Shown: positions 12,301-34,508 of the stretch, one piece after another
Numbering within the stretch: the first letter of the stretch is position 1
Layout: every line of letters starts with the position of its first letter
Source of the DNA: Liquidambar formosana
Taxonomy: Eukaryota; Streptophyta; Magnoliopsida; Saxifragales; Altingiaceae
DNA: 64,000 nt
Assembly (NCBI GenBank): GCA_039720395.1
Contig: JBBPBK010000132.1
Location: 1-64,000 of the forward strand
Reading direction: 5' to 3'
Program-made: the position numbers and the translations under genes
Notes under the pieces: generated by a model
Databases searched by the model: none
What the model was told of the DNA's origin: nothing
What the model saw: the letters and a program-made list of their open reading frames with translations, nothing else

Positions 12301-12478
12301 GTAAATATCTAAAATATCTTTAAAAAAACCAAGAAATATATCCAAAACCTGATATAGTAATTTGTCTATAAAAAAAACCCAAATAAAGTTATAATATATT
12401 CAAAAAACCTAACACCCTAATTTCCATCTAACTCCGTTTAAATTATACAACTTTTGGACCAACATACCCTTTTTATAA

Positions 12479-12521
12479 CTAGATATGGGCACACGTGCGT
12501 TGCACGTGAATATTATTTAAA

Positions 12522-12564
<43 letters not shown>

Positions 12565-12916
12565 AACATGAAAATCTAATTATTTGTTACTTTTGTATTA
12601 ATTTAACTTATTAGAACAAACGCTCAACACAATAGGTCAAAATTCCTTCAATTGTTAGGAGTTATGGAAGGAATAAAAAGTTAGCTAGAACACATGCATA
12701 GTAGTGGAGGCTGTATAGAATTTATGAAGTGAACATAAATTGTGTTATCTTTTTTCCTTCTTTTTTGCTAGAAAATAAACATTTTTAATTGGTTAAATAT
12801 AAAACATTCTTAATTGGTTAAATATGGGAAGTAAATAAATATTTAAAATTTAAAATAAGGATGTAATGGTCAATCAAAAGTGTTTCTAATATATAAACTT
12901 TTATAGGTAGTATAGA
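12479..12916 (-). mobile_element. Small non-autonomous Helitron
   Basis: On the minus strand the element begins TCTATACTACCTATAAAAG (from 12916), matching the Helitron 5' consensus. It ends with hairpin CACGTGCAACGCACGTG, a short spacer and CTAG (12479-12482), matching the CTRR 3' end. It sits between A (12478) and T (12917), as Helitrons insert between A and T without duplication. The 438 bp hold an (AT)n tract at 12530-12560 and no helicase gene, so it must have been mobilised by an autonomous relative. Confidence 0.85.
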
Positions 12917-13894
12917 TATAATATAATTTAATATGTGATACAACAGCATCTTTGAGGGAGCTAGGTAGCAAAAAGAAAAAAGAAAAAGTAACAAATCTGT
13001 CTTTTGCTACCTTACGTGGGCTGTGGCAATTTGCTACTTCAATTTGAGATGTGCATTCCAAAGGGAAATAGCAAATATATTTATTTTATTTTTATTTTCT
13101 ATATTTTATATTTTTGATGCTTTTAAATATTATTTAATTTAATTTTTTAATAAGTGAAATTGATCCCTCATAATATAGTTTTTCTTACTTTTTCTATAAA
13201 AAAAAATTCTCAATTTTATTTTTATATGGTATAATCATCGACATTTTTTTTTTGGTTCACCTAGAGATTGAAAAGAGAGTGGAGATCGAGATTTTCATTT
13301 TATTTTTTTCCTCATTTCATTTATTTTTTTCCTTTTTCTTTTTCGCCCTCCCTTCCCATGAACAACCAAATTCAAACAAAATAATACTAATAATTATCAT
13401 ATACATATATGACCTATTCCAACAATTTCCACGTTACAATCAAAACACATTCAAGGGTTTTCCTAATTTACCCAAAATCCTCGAAAACAACTACCCCCAA
13501 CCACAAACAAATTCAGGATTATATGAATTCTCATCAAATTTCAAGAAATACATAACAATAGTATAAAACACTCACGCAACAGCCTCTTGAGATCCAGTAT
13601 CGTCTTCACGATGTGGATATTTGGTTTGTGACTGCGCTAGGAAGTAGGTGTGCCTCTAACAGGCGATTCTCGTTTGCTAGAGAATGAGAGGAAGAGGAAG
13701 ATACGAAGTCAACGTGTTTTAGGATTATATGTATAGTATTAAATGGAGTATTTGATTTAGGGTTTCCTTTGAATTCCTATTTGTGTTTTATATGTTAAGG
13801 TATGTGTTTTAGAATATATTAAGGTATGTGTTTTAGAATTATAGTTTTCATATTACTATATTTCCTATGTATGCAGAAGGGTGGGTAGTTGTGT

Positions 13895-13970
13895 ATTTAA
13901 AAATTAAAATAAAGGTATATTAGTCAATCAAAAGTTTTTCTTACATTCATCTTTTTATAGGTAATATAGA
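13895..13970 (-). mobile_element. Second Helitron 5' end, partial
   Basis: The minus strand from 13970 reads TCTATATTACCTATAAAAAG and continues with sequence close to the first 70 bp of the Helitron at 12479-12916, including GTCAATCAAAAGT on the plus strand of both. I could not find its own 3' hairpin, so its extent is unknown. Confidence 0.6.
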
Positions 13971-14264
13971 TTGTTTATTTGTTCATTTTCTTTTGTCTTT
14001 TTTTCCTGATAAATGACAAATAATCCATTTATTAAATAAGATGGTAATATAGATTTTGAATAATTATTTTTATATTTTAATAAAAAAAATGTAATAAGAA
14101 TATTTTAGTTAAGAAAATTCATCATTCAAACAGAGTTGGACGGAAGTTAAGTTATTAGGTTTTTTTAATATACTTTGACCTTACTTGGGTTTTTTCGATA
14201 TGAAAATTATTTTATGAGGTTTTTAGATATAATTCTTTTTATGAGGGATATTTTGGATATTTAC

Positions 14265-15372
14265 AAAAAAAAAACAACTACTACTACTACAAAAATAAAT
14301 AGATAAATAAAAACTTTAATTTTTCTAGGGTGAAGAAAAAAAAAGGAAACACTAGTCAGATCTAAACAAAGGTTGTCACATAAATTTATTTTCTTTAGCA
14401 GAATTAATTTCCTTTTTCAACTACCCCCTTAAAAAAATAATAAAAAATGTCACAAGCTGGCCAGCTATTCAGAGGGGGAAAGACGGTGTCCAATCAGTTG
14501 AACCATTCAACAATATAAACCAGCAGCCCTCCCAGTCCGAGTTCTGGTCCAATTTTGAGACACATTGTGAGAACTTAAAAACTAAGTGGCAAAATGGCCA
14601 GGGTCTCACAATACGGCTATAAGGCTATAATGGAATAATGGGGATGGACAGGGTTTATTACTATCCCAAGTCCCAACCCATGATAGTAAACCTTCGGCTA
14701 CACCATTTATGGTGACTATCATAATTTACCACTCAATAGGCCCAAGGCAGGTGACTATGCAAATGGTTAGTGAATATTATTTAAAGTGCATCCCCAGCAA
14801 TGTAATTAAGTCAAAAGTCACCACTTTGGATCCTGAATAGGCAAATTCTAAATCAAGGCAGCCATATGAAGTCATTATCGCATTAAAGTAGCCTCCAAAT
14901 GCACCCTTAAATAGTGGATCAATCTAGTCGAACAGCTAAATTGTCTTCAAAAATTTCAAGCTAGTTACATGAATCAATCTTTCAAACACTAAAGCTTATA
15001 AACCATCATCTTGCTCGAAGTAACAAAAACAACAAATAAACAAGTGACCAACTCATCCTCCTCCAAACAACACCCTCTCTCTTTCCAACCAACAAAAAAA
15101 AAAAAAGAAGGAAAAAAACAAAAAGGAAAGAAAGAAAGAGGAAGACAAACTCATCACTACTTCACAATTCACCTGGTAAACAGGCTGGCTGTTAGGCAGT
15201 ACGTTCCCGAATGATCTATATTGCTTCACCTGGTAGACAGGCTGTTAGGCAGTATGTTCCCGAATGATCTATTGCTCTACCTACATATCCCATATTCTGC
15301 TTATTAGCCAAAAAAAAGAAAAAAGAAAAAGAACAAAAAAAAGCCCATATTCTGCAGTCTTGTTGCCAGTTA
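14265..15372. other. Intergenic / 3' flank of the UPF0390 gene
   Basis: No gene is recognised. A short imperfect duplication around 15165-15270 contains TTCACCTGGTA(A/G)ACAGGCTG and GCAGTA(C/T)GTTCCCGAATGATCT twice. Part is presumably the 3' UTR of the minus-strand gene ending at 15373. Confidence 0.5.
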
Positions 15373-18300
15373 CTATTTCTTCGCATCACTAGAGGGCTCT
15401 GGCGGTGGTTTTACAATACTTAGTTGACCACCTTCCTTGTTGGCAGCAGTGGCCGCTTTCAACTCATTGCAATGGTTTATGAACTTGCTCAGCTCCTGGA
15501 CAAATCAAATGAGAAAGGGAAAAGCCATCAGCAACATAAATAAACCAAATTCCCAAAATTCATCTTGTTGCAATGGAATCACTTATTTGGAAGAAAAACA
15601 AAAATGACTTCAAACAGTAACAACTCCAATGATATGAAAAGGGCTTCTCCAACGCTGGACAAAATTAATGATAGTGACTTCCATCGAAGAGAAACTTCCT
15701 TAGATTAACACAAAATGAGGCATAATATGGAAAAGATTTTCTACAAAACAGTAAAGCTGCCATGTGGTGAATTTAAAATCAGCTTGTTTCGTAAGGTGAT
15801 CAAGTGACGCACGATATTATCAAAAGAGATGGCTTTTATGCCTTTCCCTCACTGAGCAGCTGTTTTCATGACATTTTTGGAAGCAGTAAAAAAGGGAAGG
15901 GTAATTCCATTCATGACAAGTTTAAAAAATGAAGGCTCAAGCATTTACCCTTTCACGTCATAGACTGATAGTTGAAACATTACGTAAAAACACATTCCAC
16001 TTGTTAAAACAATACACTCTAGATATAAATGGTGATACTACATGTCCAACCAACCGGGTATTTAAGCAGCAGCCCGTTGCTGCAGACACCTAGCAAGTAA
16101 CAAGAACTGTGCATTCCCTATGTGATACTAAAAACATTCTTCTTACGCAATCAATTATTTGCATAAAAAAGAAATCTCAAAACATATTAGCCCAACACCA
16201 CTAGTAGAATCAGTAAGTACTGACATAGTAAACATTCCACTCCTCTTAGTTTATACCTAGTGTTTTTTTTTTTTTTTGTTGGTGGGGGGGCTTGTGTGCG
16301 CATGGGGGGAGAGGGGGGGGGGGGGGGGTTCTCCAAATAACAAACAAAGAATTTTTTTAAGTAAAGTAATCCTGTAATAACAGTGTGACTGTCATAATCA
16401 GATGCACTTATAAATCTTCTGTGTTTTTTGCTTCTTGTTTTATTTTTTTTCTTTCGTGATAATTGCTGTGCGTGTGTGGTAGAGAAGGCCAATTTCTCCG
16501 AACAATAAGAAGAATCGAGGCATTCTTGAATACAAACTCTGTATGTGTCAAATATGAATGGAAACAACTAGCTTTATCATTTGTTTCTATTTTTTCTATT
16601 TCCTGGAGGGATTCCCAGCCAATCACTTTAGATTGTGTTTGCAATTAACATGTGCTGTTTACAGAATGTTCCAAACAGAATGAGATTTAATATTTCCTGA
16701 GTCTGGGTTGTGGTAGAGGTGGTGGCTTGCTGGCGCTAGTTGTGCTAGTGATGGTGGAGATGGCATTGGTGTAGTGGAGGTGAAGGTAGTGGTGGTGCAA
16801 TGCATGATTAGGTGGTGGTGTTCTTGCAGTCAAGGTGGTAATAATGTTGCAGGTTGGGATGAAGGTGGCAGCATTGAGGCTCCAAAGATTGCAATGGTGA
16901 TGGTAATATTTTGATGCACATAGTAGTATAACACAGAGGTGGATGTAGTAATGGTCACAAAAAAGGAGTTCTTGATGAAGGTGGTGAAGGTGTAAATGTA
17001 CAAAGTGGCTTTTTCCAAGCTTGTGCTATCGTCTTGTTTACTCTAAGTTCCACTCCTCTCTCAAATCCTCATTCTAATACTCCTAAGATAGCAAATCATT
17101 TTTTAAAATAAGTTGCTCCTCTTAAAATTAAAACATCCAGCCCAATTTTTTTTTTTTTTATTTGATGAAAAAAACATCCTGTCCAAAAATTGGATGAAGG
17201 CCATTCAATAAGCACCACAAAACATGCACAAGCCTAAAACTACATGGAGAGTGGTGCTCAATTGAAAAACTAATACTAAATTTTAAATCTAAATTGTTGA
17301 AAGAATCTATTCTTTTCCAATCAAAGTCGAAAGGTTCTCGCAATCAACTAGAACACTCACCTAGTAAATGAACATAGATATTTTCTCACACCAAAAAGGA
17401 TAAGCTGCTGCCTAGTATAGTAAGGAAACAAAGTCCAAGTAACAGTGTGATTGACTGTAATAATCAGATGCACTTATAAATCTTCTGTGTTTTTTGCTTC
17501 TTGTTATATTTTTTTTCTTTCGTGATAATCGCTGTTCATGTGTGGTAGAGAAGGCCAATTTCTCCCAACAATAAGAAGAATTGAGGCATTCTTGAATACA
17601 AACTCTTCATGTGTCGAATATGAATGGAAACAACTAGCTTTATCATTTGTTTCTATTTTTTCTCTTTCCTGGAGGGATTCCCAGCCAATCACTTTAGATT
17701 GTGTTTGCAATTAACATGTGCTGTTTACAGAATGTTCCAAACAGAATGAGATTTAATATTTCCCGAGTCTGGGTTGTGGTAGAGGTGGTGTTGCTGGCAC
17801 TATTTGTGCTTGTGATGGTGGAGATGGCATTGGTGTAGCAGAGGTGAAGGTAGTGGTGGTGCAATGCATGATTAGGTGGTGGTGTTCTTGCAGTCAAGGT
17901 GGTAATAATGTTGCAGGTTGGGATGAAGGCGGCAGCATTGAAGCTCCAAAGATTGCAATGGTGAGGGTAATATTTTGATGCACATAGTAGTATAACACAG
18001 AGGTGGATGTAGTAATGGTCACAAAAAAGGAGTTCTTGATGAAGGTGGTGAAGGTGTAAATGTACAAAGTGGCTTTTTCCAAGCTTGTGCTATCGTCTTG
18101 TTTACTCTAAGTTCCACTCCTTTCTCAAATCCTCATTCTAATACTCCTAAGATAGCAAATCATTTTTTAAAATTAAAACATCCTGCCCAAAAATTGGATG
18201 AAGGCCATTGAATAAGCACCAGGAAACATGCACAAGCCTAAAACTACATGGAGAATGGTGCTCAATCGAAAAACTAATATTAAATTTTAAATCTAAATTT

Positions 18301-18876
18301 TGAAAGAATCTATTCTTTTCCAATCAAAGTAGAAAGGTTCTCGCAATCAACTAGAACACTCACCTAGTAAATGAACATAGATGTTTTCTTACACCAAGAA
18401 GGATAAGCTGCTGCCTAGTATAGTAAGGAAACAAAGTCCAAGTAACAAATTATCACTCACCCACACCACAGCCTACCCAATTCTCATCATTGAAGATTCC
18501 CATTATTCGTGCCCACTACTCGGAAAAACACGAAGCTTAAAACACAATGAACAAGCAAGCGAAACGAAAAAAAGTAAAACGCCCATGATATGAATGAAAA
18601 CCACGGTTAGTGAATTCGATTATATGATAAAATTTTAGCATTTTTACATATTGAATTGCAACCAAAATCCCATGGAAAGTGGATTTAAGTGAATAAGAGT
18701 TAGGGTTTGCTATATACATTAATGTGGTTCAACATTGGGTCAGAAAGAGAGTAACTAAAAATTAAACTTACACGATCAGCATCCATCTCCTTGGTAATCT
18801 TCAACGGCTTAATCACTCTCTTCCCTGCAATAAATTCAAGCCATTAACAAAAGTCCTTGAAACTAACACCTTTACA

Positions 18877-18915
<39 letters not shown>

Positions 18916-19007
18916 CCTTTACGAGTGGGAGGGTGTTTGCCATGGCGATTGGGAGGAATTGATTTCTTCTTCTGCTGGCCTTTGAACAGACTGGATTTCT
19001 GCGTCAT
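15373..19007 (-). CDS. UPF0390 / LCT10-like small basic protein
   Basis: Three exons on the minus strand, 19007-18917, 18824-18772 and 15495-15373, join in frame (phases 1 and 0) to encode 88 aa. The N-terminus, MTQKSSLFKGQQKKK followed by PNRHGKHPPTRKGKR, is very basic and looks like a nuclear/nucleolar signal. The middle, VIKPLKITKEMDADRELSKF, and the tail, KEGGQLSIVKPPPEPSS, match the eukaryotic UPF0390 family (human C19orf53, Leydig cell tumour 10 kDa protein homologue), whose molecular function is not established. Full family length is present. The second intron (15496-18771) is swollen by a tandem duplication of about 1 kb. Upstream sequence is CT-rich (TCTCTCTC around 19009-19025), as in many plant leaders. 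Confidence 0.9.
16381..18445. repeat. Tandem duplication of about 1 kb inside UPF0390 intron 2
   Basis: Copy 1 (16381-17442) and copy 2 (17443-18445) are near-identical from CAGTGTGA to AAGTCCAAGTAA. The second lacks about 60 bp, mainly the poly(T) stretch near 17147-17177. Each copy contains a GGT/GTGG-rich stretch (16707-16870 and 17773-17940). High similarity implies a recent duplication. It lies wholly in the intron and does not affect the coding exons. Confidence 0.9.
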
Positions 19008-19275
19008 CTCTCTCTCCTTCTCTCTCTGGTTTTTTAGGGTTTCTTCAGAGCCGAAGGGAGTAGCTGAGGCAGAGAACTTCTAGGGTTTCCTCTGCTCTCT
19101 GCTATTTTATGTTTTGTTGCCGACTTCTTCGTGGTCGGAAAATGGTCTTGAGGGCTTGAGGCTATGAAATGGACTGGCCGGGCCGGGGAAAACAAAGAGG
19201 GGGCCCATGATAATTTATGGGCCTAAGTTTGCAGTTGCATGAGTTCAAGCCATTTAGGCCCTACACTATATGCGT

Positions 19276-19692
19276 GTGTATTTTTGGAGGCTTCTATTGG
19301 CACCCAAAGACTTGCTTTTCATCTCTCATTTATTTTATATTTTAAGATTTTATGAAAAATATATAAGATTTTCATAAAAACTGATCAAACTATCTTTTAG
19401 AAAACATCATTTTGAACAACTTTTTGGAAAAAAGTTTTTCCAAAATTTATCGTTTAAGTAGACTTTTTTAGTCATTTATGAAGCAGAGACTATAAATGGC
19501 AAAAAAGTATACTTAAATGATAGATTTTGGAAAATTTTTTTTCTAAAAAGTTACTCAAAATGATGTTTTTGATAGAAAAGGGAATTAGTTTTTATGAAAA
19601 CCTTATATATTTTTCATAAAACTTTAAAATATAAAATAAGTGGGGGATGAAGAGCAAGTCTTTGGGTGCCAATACAGGCCCCGTGTATTTTT
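19276..19692. mobile_element. Mutator-like MITE, family A copy 2, with TSD
   Basis: The element 19286-19682 (397 bp) shares its inverted arms (TTGGCACCCAAAGACTTG and complement, CATCATTTTGAACAA and complement) with 1118-1513. The flanking repeat gtgtattttt at 19276-19285 and 19683-19692 is the insertion duplication. It sits about 280 bp upstream of the UPF0390 start codon. Confidence 0.85.
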
Positions 19693-19703
19693 TTGTTCTT
19701 TCT

Positions 19704-20095
19704 TAGGCCATGTATGGATTGAGAAAAATGAAGAGAAGAGAAGAAGATAAGAGAAAGTAACTTTCTCTCCAGCCTATTTGGTTAGTTACACCTCATTAAA
19801 GAAAAGAAGAGAAAGTAGTTACACACAATAACATTATTACCCTATTTTACATATTAAACAAAAGTAATTGTATAGGACATATTTGCCATTTCATCACTCA
19901 CTTATTTCCTTTTTCTCCAAATCTCTCCACTTTGGGGATAAAAGTAAAGGGCTCTATTTTTTCTCCCTCACTCCTCATTTCCTTTCTCTTCTCGTCTAAC
20001 TAAACATTCCAAATGAGGGAAATAGAGAGAAAATCCTTGTCTCTTCTCTTCTCTTTTCTTCTTTCCATTTCTCTCAATCCATCCAGAAATGTAGT
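19704..20095. mobile_element. Tourist-like MITE, family B copy 1 (one end decayed)
   Basis: The left end GGCCATGTATGGATTGAGA follows TTA and matches the 34649-35068 element. The right arm ends CTCTCAATCCATCCAGAAA, where the terminal GGCC-type bases are lost. The body is rich in GAGAAAG/CTCTT purine-pyrimidine tracts as in the other copy. PIF/Harbinger-type MITEs duplicate TTA, which fits the left flank. Confidence 0.65.
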
Positions 20096-21537
20096 GGCAA
20101 AGCAACATTTTTCTTTTTCTTTCCTTCTTCAGGTAAGTAATAGGATTTGAACCTTTGTTTTTTTTTTTTTGGACAGAATAAGCTATCCTAAGCCGCAAGG
20201 CCTACTCACAATAGGGTTTAGGCTCAGATTAATCGCTAGGAATAAATGAGATCACCTGCAAACCCTCTTCATCTGATATTCAAGATCCTTAGATTCGGTC
20301 TCATGATTTTTAGTTCCCATGATTCCTGACCATCTAAGCTACGGTTCATGAGCTGCAACCCTGTAATCCACCCAATCATGCTAGCACCCCCCATGCCCCC
20401 ATGGTTCAAAGGCTTTGGCACACTTCTATGCCACCATGCTATATTGCTACGCCGGCACTAATCAATAAGCTTTGTAGTCTCGTTATCTCAGGCCATATCA
20501 ATCAGCGGTATCAGCCAAATGTGAACGTTGTTCTGGCCTTATCCTGGATTTTGGCCTAGTTATGGATAAAATCCCCTTTTTATTAATTCCTTTCCTCCTT
20601 TCCTCAAATATTTTCCTGTTTCTTCCTCTCTTTCTTCCCCTCCCCCCCCCCCCCCCCCTCTCTCTCCCCCTCTTCTAATTTTCTTGTTCGATTCAACAAA
20701 AAATTCAATATTTAACTGATTTTATTCTGCTTCATGTTTACATCCATCATGGTTAATTTAGCATAATGATAATGCTTCAGCTCACCAAAACCGCATTATT
20801 CCTTTACCCAAAATAAAAAACCTAAACCATTATCCCACGATATTTCACAAGATGGACAGCAATAATTTAAACCATGATAATCAACGTGTGCACCATTATT
20901 TTGGTTTGCACCATAATTTTGATTTGTATAATCCTAACTAAACATAGCCAGAGTGAACGTTAGAGCAAGAATGAGAGGACAAACTGTGAAGGCAAATAGG
21001 TGAGAGCATGACAGGGGCAGCTCAAATTCGAATCCGAACCTTACCAAAGCAATAGAATTGGAGAAGGATTTCTGGGTTTAGACCCAAAACACAACCCTAC
21101 CCTACCCTACCGTTACCACGTCGCCAAAAGAGAGTTTGGAGGTGCCTAGTGAATTTGTATTCCATGTTTGTAATGCTTTTGGTTTTCACAAAAATTCATG
21201 AATTAATTCACTTACAGAGTGCCCACACTTCCATTTTATTTTATTTTGTTGGACTGAAGAGAGGCCACAGGTTAAAACCATATTCTCAACCATCGAGCGA
21301 AGCCATATTCTCAACCATCTGGTGAACACACTTCAACATGGTCAGGCAGTGAGAAAAAAACACTACGATTGGAACTTCAAAATCATTTTCAAAAAGATGC
21401 ATTAAGAATCTGTATAATGTCTAATTTCCTCAAACTTATTGTAATAACACAAGAATATTAGCATTATTCCACTATCCAATTGGAGTAGACAAATCAACTG
21501 ACAGATAATGAATCAGCCAGAAACCAACATTTGAGAT
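20096..21537. other. Intergenic / 3' flank of NTRC, no gene
   Basis: No recognisable coding sequence. A C-run of about 17 followed by CT repeats lies at 20643-20668. Part of the right side is presumably the NTRC 3' UTR. Confidence 0.5.
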
Positions 21538-32207
<10,670 letters not shown>

Positions 32208-33050
32208 GGCCAACTCAGTGAGTCACAGAGTTACCGTTTCCAATTCCTACCTCTCAATACCAGCCAAAGATATATATTTCAGACCATACATATAAAATGG
32301 GTTTTAATTTAGTGCGGTGGTTCTCTATAAGAAACCTTGCAACTGCTTAAGGTGAAAGGCGTAAAGCAAGGTTTGGACCAATGGGAGACTGACAGCATAT
32401 ATGTGGGGGGAGGATTTAGATGTCATTAGGGAAAAAGGAGGATGGTGATTTAGTACCTGAAATCCTTCTGATTGTGGTGATGACAACTTGGTGGTTACAG
32501 TGCTTGCAGACTTTCTGGTGAGTAGAGAGAAGCCTCCATGGTTATGGTGGGAGATTTGGTGGCAGAGTGTTTGTCTTTTTTATATTTTGGATGTTCATGT
32601 TTTTTATGATACTTTTGGACTAAGGGAGGATATGCAACTAACTTTCCATACTCTTACCATAGAGAAATTTAGGTGATTATGTGCAGTGGCTTTATGCCCA
32701 CTACCTGCCTTTCTTCTGTATTTAAAACCATGGCTGTTTGGATTCTTGTTGTCTAATGGATCCATTATATGAACAGGACTCATTTAGTTTTCTTTTTTTA
32801 TTTTATTTCTAATAACAAAAAATGCAGGGAAGCATGCCGATCGTACCATAGTAAACAAGCATAACGGGAGTTGGAGCGAATGGAAAGGGATTCATTTTCA
32901 AATGTAAGGATCAACCAAAAATAATAATAATAATTTTTTTGCCAATTCAGATGTCAGGATGAGATCTGCCAATAGAAAACAAAAGTAGAATTCATACTAC
33001 TATTCAAATGAACCATGAAGCCAGAGCTACTCCGTTGTAATCGACACTTC
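32208..33050. promoter_or_regulatory. NTRC upstream region / 3' flank of the IPMS-like gene
   Basis: These 843 bp separate the NTRC start codon from the stop of the IPMS-like gene; both genes are on the minus strand. They must hold the NTRC promoter and leader. No remnant of an IPMS regulatory domain and no convincing poly(A) scar downstream of the IPMS-like stop was seen. Confidence 0.4.
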
Positions 33051-34442
33051 CTAAGCTTTCACCTTCCGCAGCATGCAATAGGCATCTCCTTCTCTCTTTT
33101 TATGCTCACATACTGCTTTGAAACGCATAAAAACATCATCAAGTTCTTCACCCTTAATCATATATCCAAGCTGGTGAAGTCTCTCTTTCAAAGCAGAGCG
33201 TCCACTAAGTTTTCCGAGGGCAACACCAGCTTCGTGATCTCGTGTAAGCCCAATATCTTTAGGATCTATGATTTGATATCTACCTTTGCAGTTAATCATT
33301 ACGTCCTGACGGACACCAGTTTGACGAGCAATAGCATTATCTCCAACAATAGCCTTGTGTGGCTGTACATACAAACCAGTGTACTCTTCTACCATCTTGC
33401 TTGCCATGACGATGCGTTGTGTATTAATCCCAGTATAAAGACCTTCTAATACATCCTCTCCACGGCATTTTAAGGTCATTACAACCTCCTCCAATGCAGC
33501 ATTCCCAGCTCTTTCACCAATGCCATTGATAGTTACTTCTATTTGCCTAGCGCCTGCACAAGCCCCTTCTATTGTGTTGGCCGTAGCCTGTCCCAAATCA
33601 TTTTGGCAGTGCGTCGAAATGATCACATTATCAATTCCAGGGGTGTTTGACTTTATGTCAGCTATCAATTTTCCGAATTCTCTAGGCACGGTGTAACCGA
33701 CAGTATCAGCGATGTTGAGTGTTGTTGCCCCAGCCTTAATAACTTCCCCCAAAATTTGATAAAGAAATTCCTTGTCAGCTCTCCCAGCATCTTCGGGGCT
33801 AAACTCGACATCATTGCAGCCCAAAGCACGAGCGTAACGCACCATACTCGTCGCCTTCTCGAGCACCTCCCCCTTCGTCATATTCAACTTATACGCCATA
33901 TGAATATTGCTCGTCCCAATAAATGTATGTATCCTCGGCTTCCTCGCGTGCTTCACCGCCTCCCATGCCGCGTCGATATCGTTCTTGCTACACCGCGCCA
34001 ACGCGCAAATCACCGGCACGTGGCCGTCCTCATCTACCGTGTTCCCGACCTCCTCTGCGATCAGTTGTACGGCCTGGCGGTCCTTGTTCGAGGAGACAGG
34101 GAAGCCGGCCTCGATAATATCAACGCCGAGGTTGGCCAGTTGGTGGGCGATCTTGAGCTTTTGCTCAACAGTCATGGTGGCGCCGGGGGATTGCTCGCCA
34201 TCGCGGAGAGTGGTGTCAAATACGCGAACGTATAAGGGGTCGGAGATGTGGTTGGGGACGTATTCGGGACGGGGGCGGCGTTGGAGAGAGCAGATGATGG
34301 TGGCGAAGGATGGTGTTTTGGGGGTGTGGTGGGGTGAGGGATTGAAGGAGAGAGAGTAAGGTCGTTGTTTGGTTTTGAGAGAGAAAATGGTGGTGGCAGC
34401 GGGTGTCGAAGAGAAGCTAGGGTTCATGAGGAAGGAAGCCAT
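33051..34442 (-). CDS. Intronless 2-isopropylmalate synthase-like protein without regulatory domain
   Basis: One uninterrupted 463-codon frame from an ATG at 34442 to TAG at 33051. Residues 1 to about 55 look like a plastid transit peptide. The TIM-barrel domain follows: signature LRDGEQ (79-84) with the family-spaced Lys95, HCQNDLG (278-284) and NGIGERAGN (306-314) for metal binding and catalysis. Plant 2-isopropylmalate synthases join acetyl-CoA and 2-oxoisovalerate in leucine synthesis, are about 600 aa, have many introns and end in a leucine-sensing domain. Here there are no introns, and the frame stops just after the linker motif [11 protein letters not shown], so the regulatory domain is absent. 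The subdomain II segment that usually reads HESGIHQDG is RQTGVRQDV (373-381), losing two histidines. Truncated relatives include Brassicaceae MAM, wild-tomato IPMS3 and apple citramalate synthase. It could be a feedback-free enzyme, one with new substrate use, or a young retrogene losing function. Confidence 0.9.
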   Translation of the reverse strand: MASFLMNPSFSSTPAATTIFSLKTKQRPYSLSFNPSPHHTPKTPSFATIICSLQRRPRPEYVPNHISDPLYVRVFDTTLRDGEQSPGATMTVEQKLKIAHQLANLGVDIIEAGFPVSSNKDRQAVQLIAEEVGNTVDEDGHVPVICALARCSKNDIDAAWEAVKHARKPRIHTFIGTSNIHMAYKLNMTKGEVLEKATSMVRYARALGCNDVEFSPEDAGRADKEFLYQILGEVIKAGATTLNIADTVGYTVPREFGKLIADIKSNTPGIDNVIISTHCQNDLGQATANTIEGACAGARQIEVTINGIGERAGNAALEEVVMTLKCRGEDVLEGLYTGINTQRIVMASKMVEEYTGLYVQPHKAIVGDNAIARQTGVRQDVMINCKGRYQIIDPKDIGLTRDHEAGVALGKLSGRSALKERLHQLGYMIKGEELDDVFMRFKAVCEHKKREGDAYCMLRKVKA

Positions 34443-34508
34443 TTTGTTGAAAGAACAGAGCAGAGCGGGGTGGGCTTCAACAATAGGGGACGAAAGTAGA
34501 AGCTAGGG

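Larger units (their letters stand above)
12301..14264. mobile_element. 2-kb element with long terminal inverted repeats (Mutator-like, non-autonomous)
   Basis: The left arm (12301-12440) starts GTAAATATCTAAAATATC; the complement of the right end (14264 down to about 14125) starts GTAAATATCCAAAATATC. The arms stay alignable for about 140 bp, including TCCATCTAACTCCGTTTAAA against its complement AACAGAGTTGGACGGA. No transposase frame is seen between them. Both flanks are A-rich, so a duplication cannot be proved. The centre holds a Helitron (12479-12916). Confidence 0.65.

Noticed and set aside
32900..33050. A poly(A) scar and direct repeats expected for a retroposed IPMS cDNA
   Set aside because: I looked on the minus strand downstream of the stop and found no convincing A-run or matching direct repeats, so retroposition rests on intron absence only.
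33756..34359. Plus-strand frames of 150-159 codons opposite the IPMS-like gene
   Set aside because: Antisense shadows of the high-GC, strongly conserved coding strand; no independent signal.
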